A stretch of DNA of 64,000 bases from Clostridium sp. (GTDB lineage Bacteria; Bacillota; Clostridia; Clostridiales; Clostridiaceae), in NCBI GenBank assembly GCA_031292145.1, contig JARLHR010000074.1, positions 31,376-95,375 of the forward strand, given 5' to 3'. This document shows positions 62,339 through 64,000 of the stretch, in pieces. The number at the start of each line of letters is the position of its first letter. Within the stretch, counting starts at the first letter, position 1. Position numbers and translations under genes: made by a program. Below the pieces are notes generated by a model that was given only the letters and a program-made list of their open reading frames with translations, was not told the DNA's origin and made no database searches.

Positions 62339-63301
62339 TTAGTGTATATGGGTTATTGTTGAGCTGCTTTTTTGGAGTTGCTCTTTTACTGGATCCACAT
62401 GAATTACCATGCAGATATTTAGATTATTAGAAATTTCACTTTCTGCTTTGTCTATTGTTTCCGTAAGATCCATTAGAGATAGTGTGTATGGAACTTCTAC
62501 ATGTATTGAAGCAAGTGTATTTCTTGGCCCATAATTATGAATCATTAAATCATGAACACCAATTATATGGTTGTATTTAGCGATTTCACGCATTATTTTT
62601 TCTACAAGTTTGTGATCTGGTGCTTCTCCGAGTAAAGGATTTAAAGTTTCTTTTATTAAGGAATAACCTGAAAATAAAATGAACAGTGAAATCAAAATTC
62701 CTATATAACCATCAATTGGAAAAGTGATATATCTAGATAAAATTAAGGATAAAGCAACACAAACAGAGGTAAATACATCACCTAAAGCATCAAGGCCAGA
62801 GGCTTTAAGTGCCGAGGAATCAATAGCTCTGCCTATGAATTTAGAAAAACTGCTTAGCCATAACTTAACTAATATAAATGATAATATAATTATAAAAGAA
62901 GTCCATTGAAAATTTACTATAGATGGATTTATTATTCTTTCATAAGAAGATTTAATAAATTCAACTCCGGCTAGCAAAACTAGAAAGGAAACTATTAGGC
63001 CAGAAATGTATTCAACTCTTCCATGGCCAAAAGGATGTTCTTTATCAGCCGGCTTAGAAGCCATTTTAAAGCCAATTATAGTTATCAATGAAGAAGTAGC
63101 ATCTGTTAAATTATTAACTGCATCTGCTATAACAGATATACTATGAGAAATAATTCCTATAGCAAATTTAACTAGAAACAAAGTAACATTTGAAATAATT
63201 CCTACTATTCCACCTAGATAACCATAGGCATCTCTAACCTTATGATTTTCTATGTTGGTATAATCTTTTATAAAAGTTCGAACAAGAAACTTTGATATCA
63301 T
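62339..63301 (-). CDS. Cation diffusion facilitator, probable Mn2+-type exporter
   Basis: The 320-residue protein starts at ATG 63301, after GAGGTG (the TTG at 63322 is an alternative lacking a ribosome site). Six helices are followed by a cytoplasmic C-terminal domain (EKIMREIAKYNHIIGVHDLM, RNTLASIHVEVPYTLSLMDL). The transport site pairs N63-x-x-x-D67 in TM2 (NNLTD) with D171-x-x-x-D175 in TM5 (DALGD). In zinc CDFs the residues are usually H/DxxxD and HxxxD; the N-D-D-D set is that of Mn2+ exporters (MntE/MneP type). It probably exports Mn2+ by proton exchange. MntH, the importer, is in the same window. Confidence 0.87.
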   Translation of the reverse strand: MISKFLVRTFIKDYTNIENHKVRDAYGYLGGIVGIISNVTLFLVKFAIGIISHSISVIADAVNNLTDATSSLITIIGFKMASKPADKEHPFGHGRVEYISGLIVSFLVLLAGVEFIKSSYERIINPSIVNFQWTSFIIILSFILVKLWLSSFSKFIGRAIDSSALKASGLDALGDVFTSVCVALSLILSRYITFPIDGYIGILISLFILFSGYSLIKETLNPLLGEAPDHKLVEKIMREIAKYNHIIGVHDLMIHNYGPRNTLASIHVEVPYTLSLMDLTETIDKAESEISNNLNICMVIHVDPVKEQLQKSSSTITHIH

Positions 63302-63718
63302 AAAATAACACCTCGCAGTCAATATAAGTTTATTATTACTCTTTTAAATATAATTTATAAGTAAGTATAATTATAGTTTATAAAAAAGATTGAGATTTAA
63401 AAATTATTACTCAGTTTTTATTGCGTGAATAACTTGAGGAAAAATTCAAGGTAAGGTTTATCAAAGAAAATTTAATACATAATACTTTTTGTGGGATAAT
63501 CAAATTATAGAATATAAAGAAAACAACGTTATATTTGAGAAATATGTTATAATTAACCAAAAGTGAATTATATTGTACTTACATTTGATGATTAATAAAT
63601 TGTAATTTTACGTATAGGTTATTTAATAATCTTTCAGAAAAGACAAAACATAACACAAAAAGTCGGGCAAAAGCCTTCTAAAAAAGATAAGATATATGTA
63701 CAGACAGGGGGGATGATT
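63302..63718. other. Divergent intergenic region
   Basis: About 415 bp between the CDF gene and the AraC-type gene. AT-rich, with no frame or repeat of note. It should hold both promoters; no operator was identified by eye. Confidence 0.45.
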
Positions 63719-64000
63719 ATGGGGTGGATTGAAGGAATTGGTGAAGCTATCAATTATATTGAGGAGAATATCACTGAAGAAATCGAAATAAAAAATATTG
63801 CAGAAAAAACATTTATGTCGACCTTTTATTTCCAAAAAGGCTTTGCAATGCTTTGTGGCTTTACGGTGGGAGAGTACATCAGACAACGAAGGCTTACACT
63901 TGCCGGCAGTGAGCTTGTTTCTACTGATGAAAAAATTATTGATATTGCACTAAAATATGGATACGCTTCACCAGATAGTTTCACAAAAGCTTTTACTCGA
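63719..64000 (+). CDS. AraC-family transcriptional regulator, N-terminal HTH part (3' end outside window)
   Basis: The frame is open to the window end (94 codons seen). The start at ATG 63719 has a run of six G (63707-63712) about 6 bases upstream; ATG 63713 is an alternative. The sequence MGWIEGIGEAINYIEENITE, then EIKNIAEKTFMSTFYFQKGF, GEYIRQRRLTLAGSELVSTD and IALKYGYASPDSFTKAFTR, shows both helix-turn-helix units of the AraC/XylS family at the N-terminus. In this subgroup an effector-binding domain usually follows, beyond the window. Target genes are unknown. Confidence 0.85.
   Translation, partial: MGWIEGIGEAINYIEENITEEIEIKNIAEKTFMSTFYFQKGFAMLCGFTVGEYIRQRRLTLAGSELVSTDEKIIDIALKYGYASPDSFTKAFTR

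Noticed and set aside
63623-63886. Minus-strand frame of 87 codons at the window end
   Set aside because: It is the complement of the AraC-type gene, whose helix-turn-helix motifs are clear.

Overview
The window is about 30% G+C, with strong Shine-Dalgarno sequences, frequent TTG/GTG starts and clostridial gene content: [FeFe]-hydrogenase maturase HydF, PolC-type polymerase, choline-binding-type cell-wall repeats, a CbiMNQO cobalt transporter and ferredoxin-domain aldo/keto reductases. It fits the chromosome of an anaerobic Clostridium sensu stricto, perhaps a solventogenic species of the C. beijerinckii type. That placement is inference. No rRNA, tRNA, prophage or CRISPR array was seen.

Layout. 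1-5.3 kb: envelope genes (deacetylase C-terminus, L,D-transpeptidase, MFS carrier plus diglucosyl-lipid-type glycosyltransferase, lipoprotein). 5.3-8.2 kb: an M-box Mg2+ riboswitch, a small ORF, a membrane-less MgtE-like protein and an NRAMP protein with the altered motifs of Mg2+-type NRAMPs. 8.3-11.3 kb: a partly decayed copy of a COG0523 GTPase / GTPase-permease fusion / TIGR03943 cassette whose intact copy lies at 56.0-59.4 kb. 11.6-13.9 kb: a canonical Mn2+ NRAMP (mntH) and a hemerythrin-like protein. 14.5-27.5 kb: a phytase-GxGYxYP fusion, aspartase, hydF, a choline-binding-type surface protein, a glycosyltransferase, a COG4705 membrane protein of foreign composition, YtaF and a YdjM-like protein. 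27.7-32 kb: polC standing alone. 33-38 kb: a MerR regulator with two 19-bp-spacer promoters, two Fe-S aldo/keto reductases, and larE-larB. 38-43.8 kb: a two-component system with three envelope genes. 44.3-46.4 kb: a ROK regulator, an acetyltransferase and a VOC protein. 48.1-51.7 kb: a cobalamin riboswitch and cbiQ-cbiO-cbiM-cbiN. 51.9-55.8 kb: a DUF2334 deacetylase, an LtaS-type synthase and a deacetylase remnant. 56.0-62.2 kb: the intact GTPase/permease cassette, a Fur-box-like site, feoA-feoB and a FeoB-associated Cys-rich peptide. 62.3-64 kb: a CDF exporter with an Mn-type site and the start of an AraC-family regulator.

The main theme is metal homeostasis: Mg (M-box, NRAMP, MgtE-like), Mn (MntH, CDF), Co (cbi), Fe (feo), a probable Zn or other transition-metal system (COG0523/permease) and Ni-cofactor biosynthesis (lar). 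A family of dispersed inverted-repeat elements (TTAAGGCACA-type ends, short forms of about 62-65 bp and long forms of about 160-200 bp) occurs at least seven times between genes, including immediately after a stop codon and directly behind the cobalamin riboswitch. The strongest leads are the duplicated GTPase-permease fusion cassette, the M-box/MgtE-like/NRAMP unit, and the repeat family. Everything here was read by eye; no alignments or searches were run.
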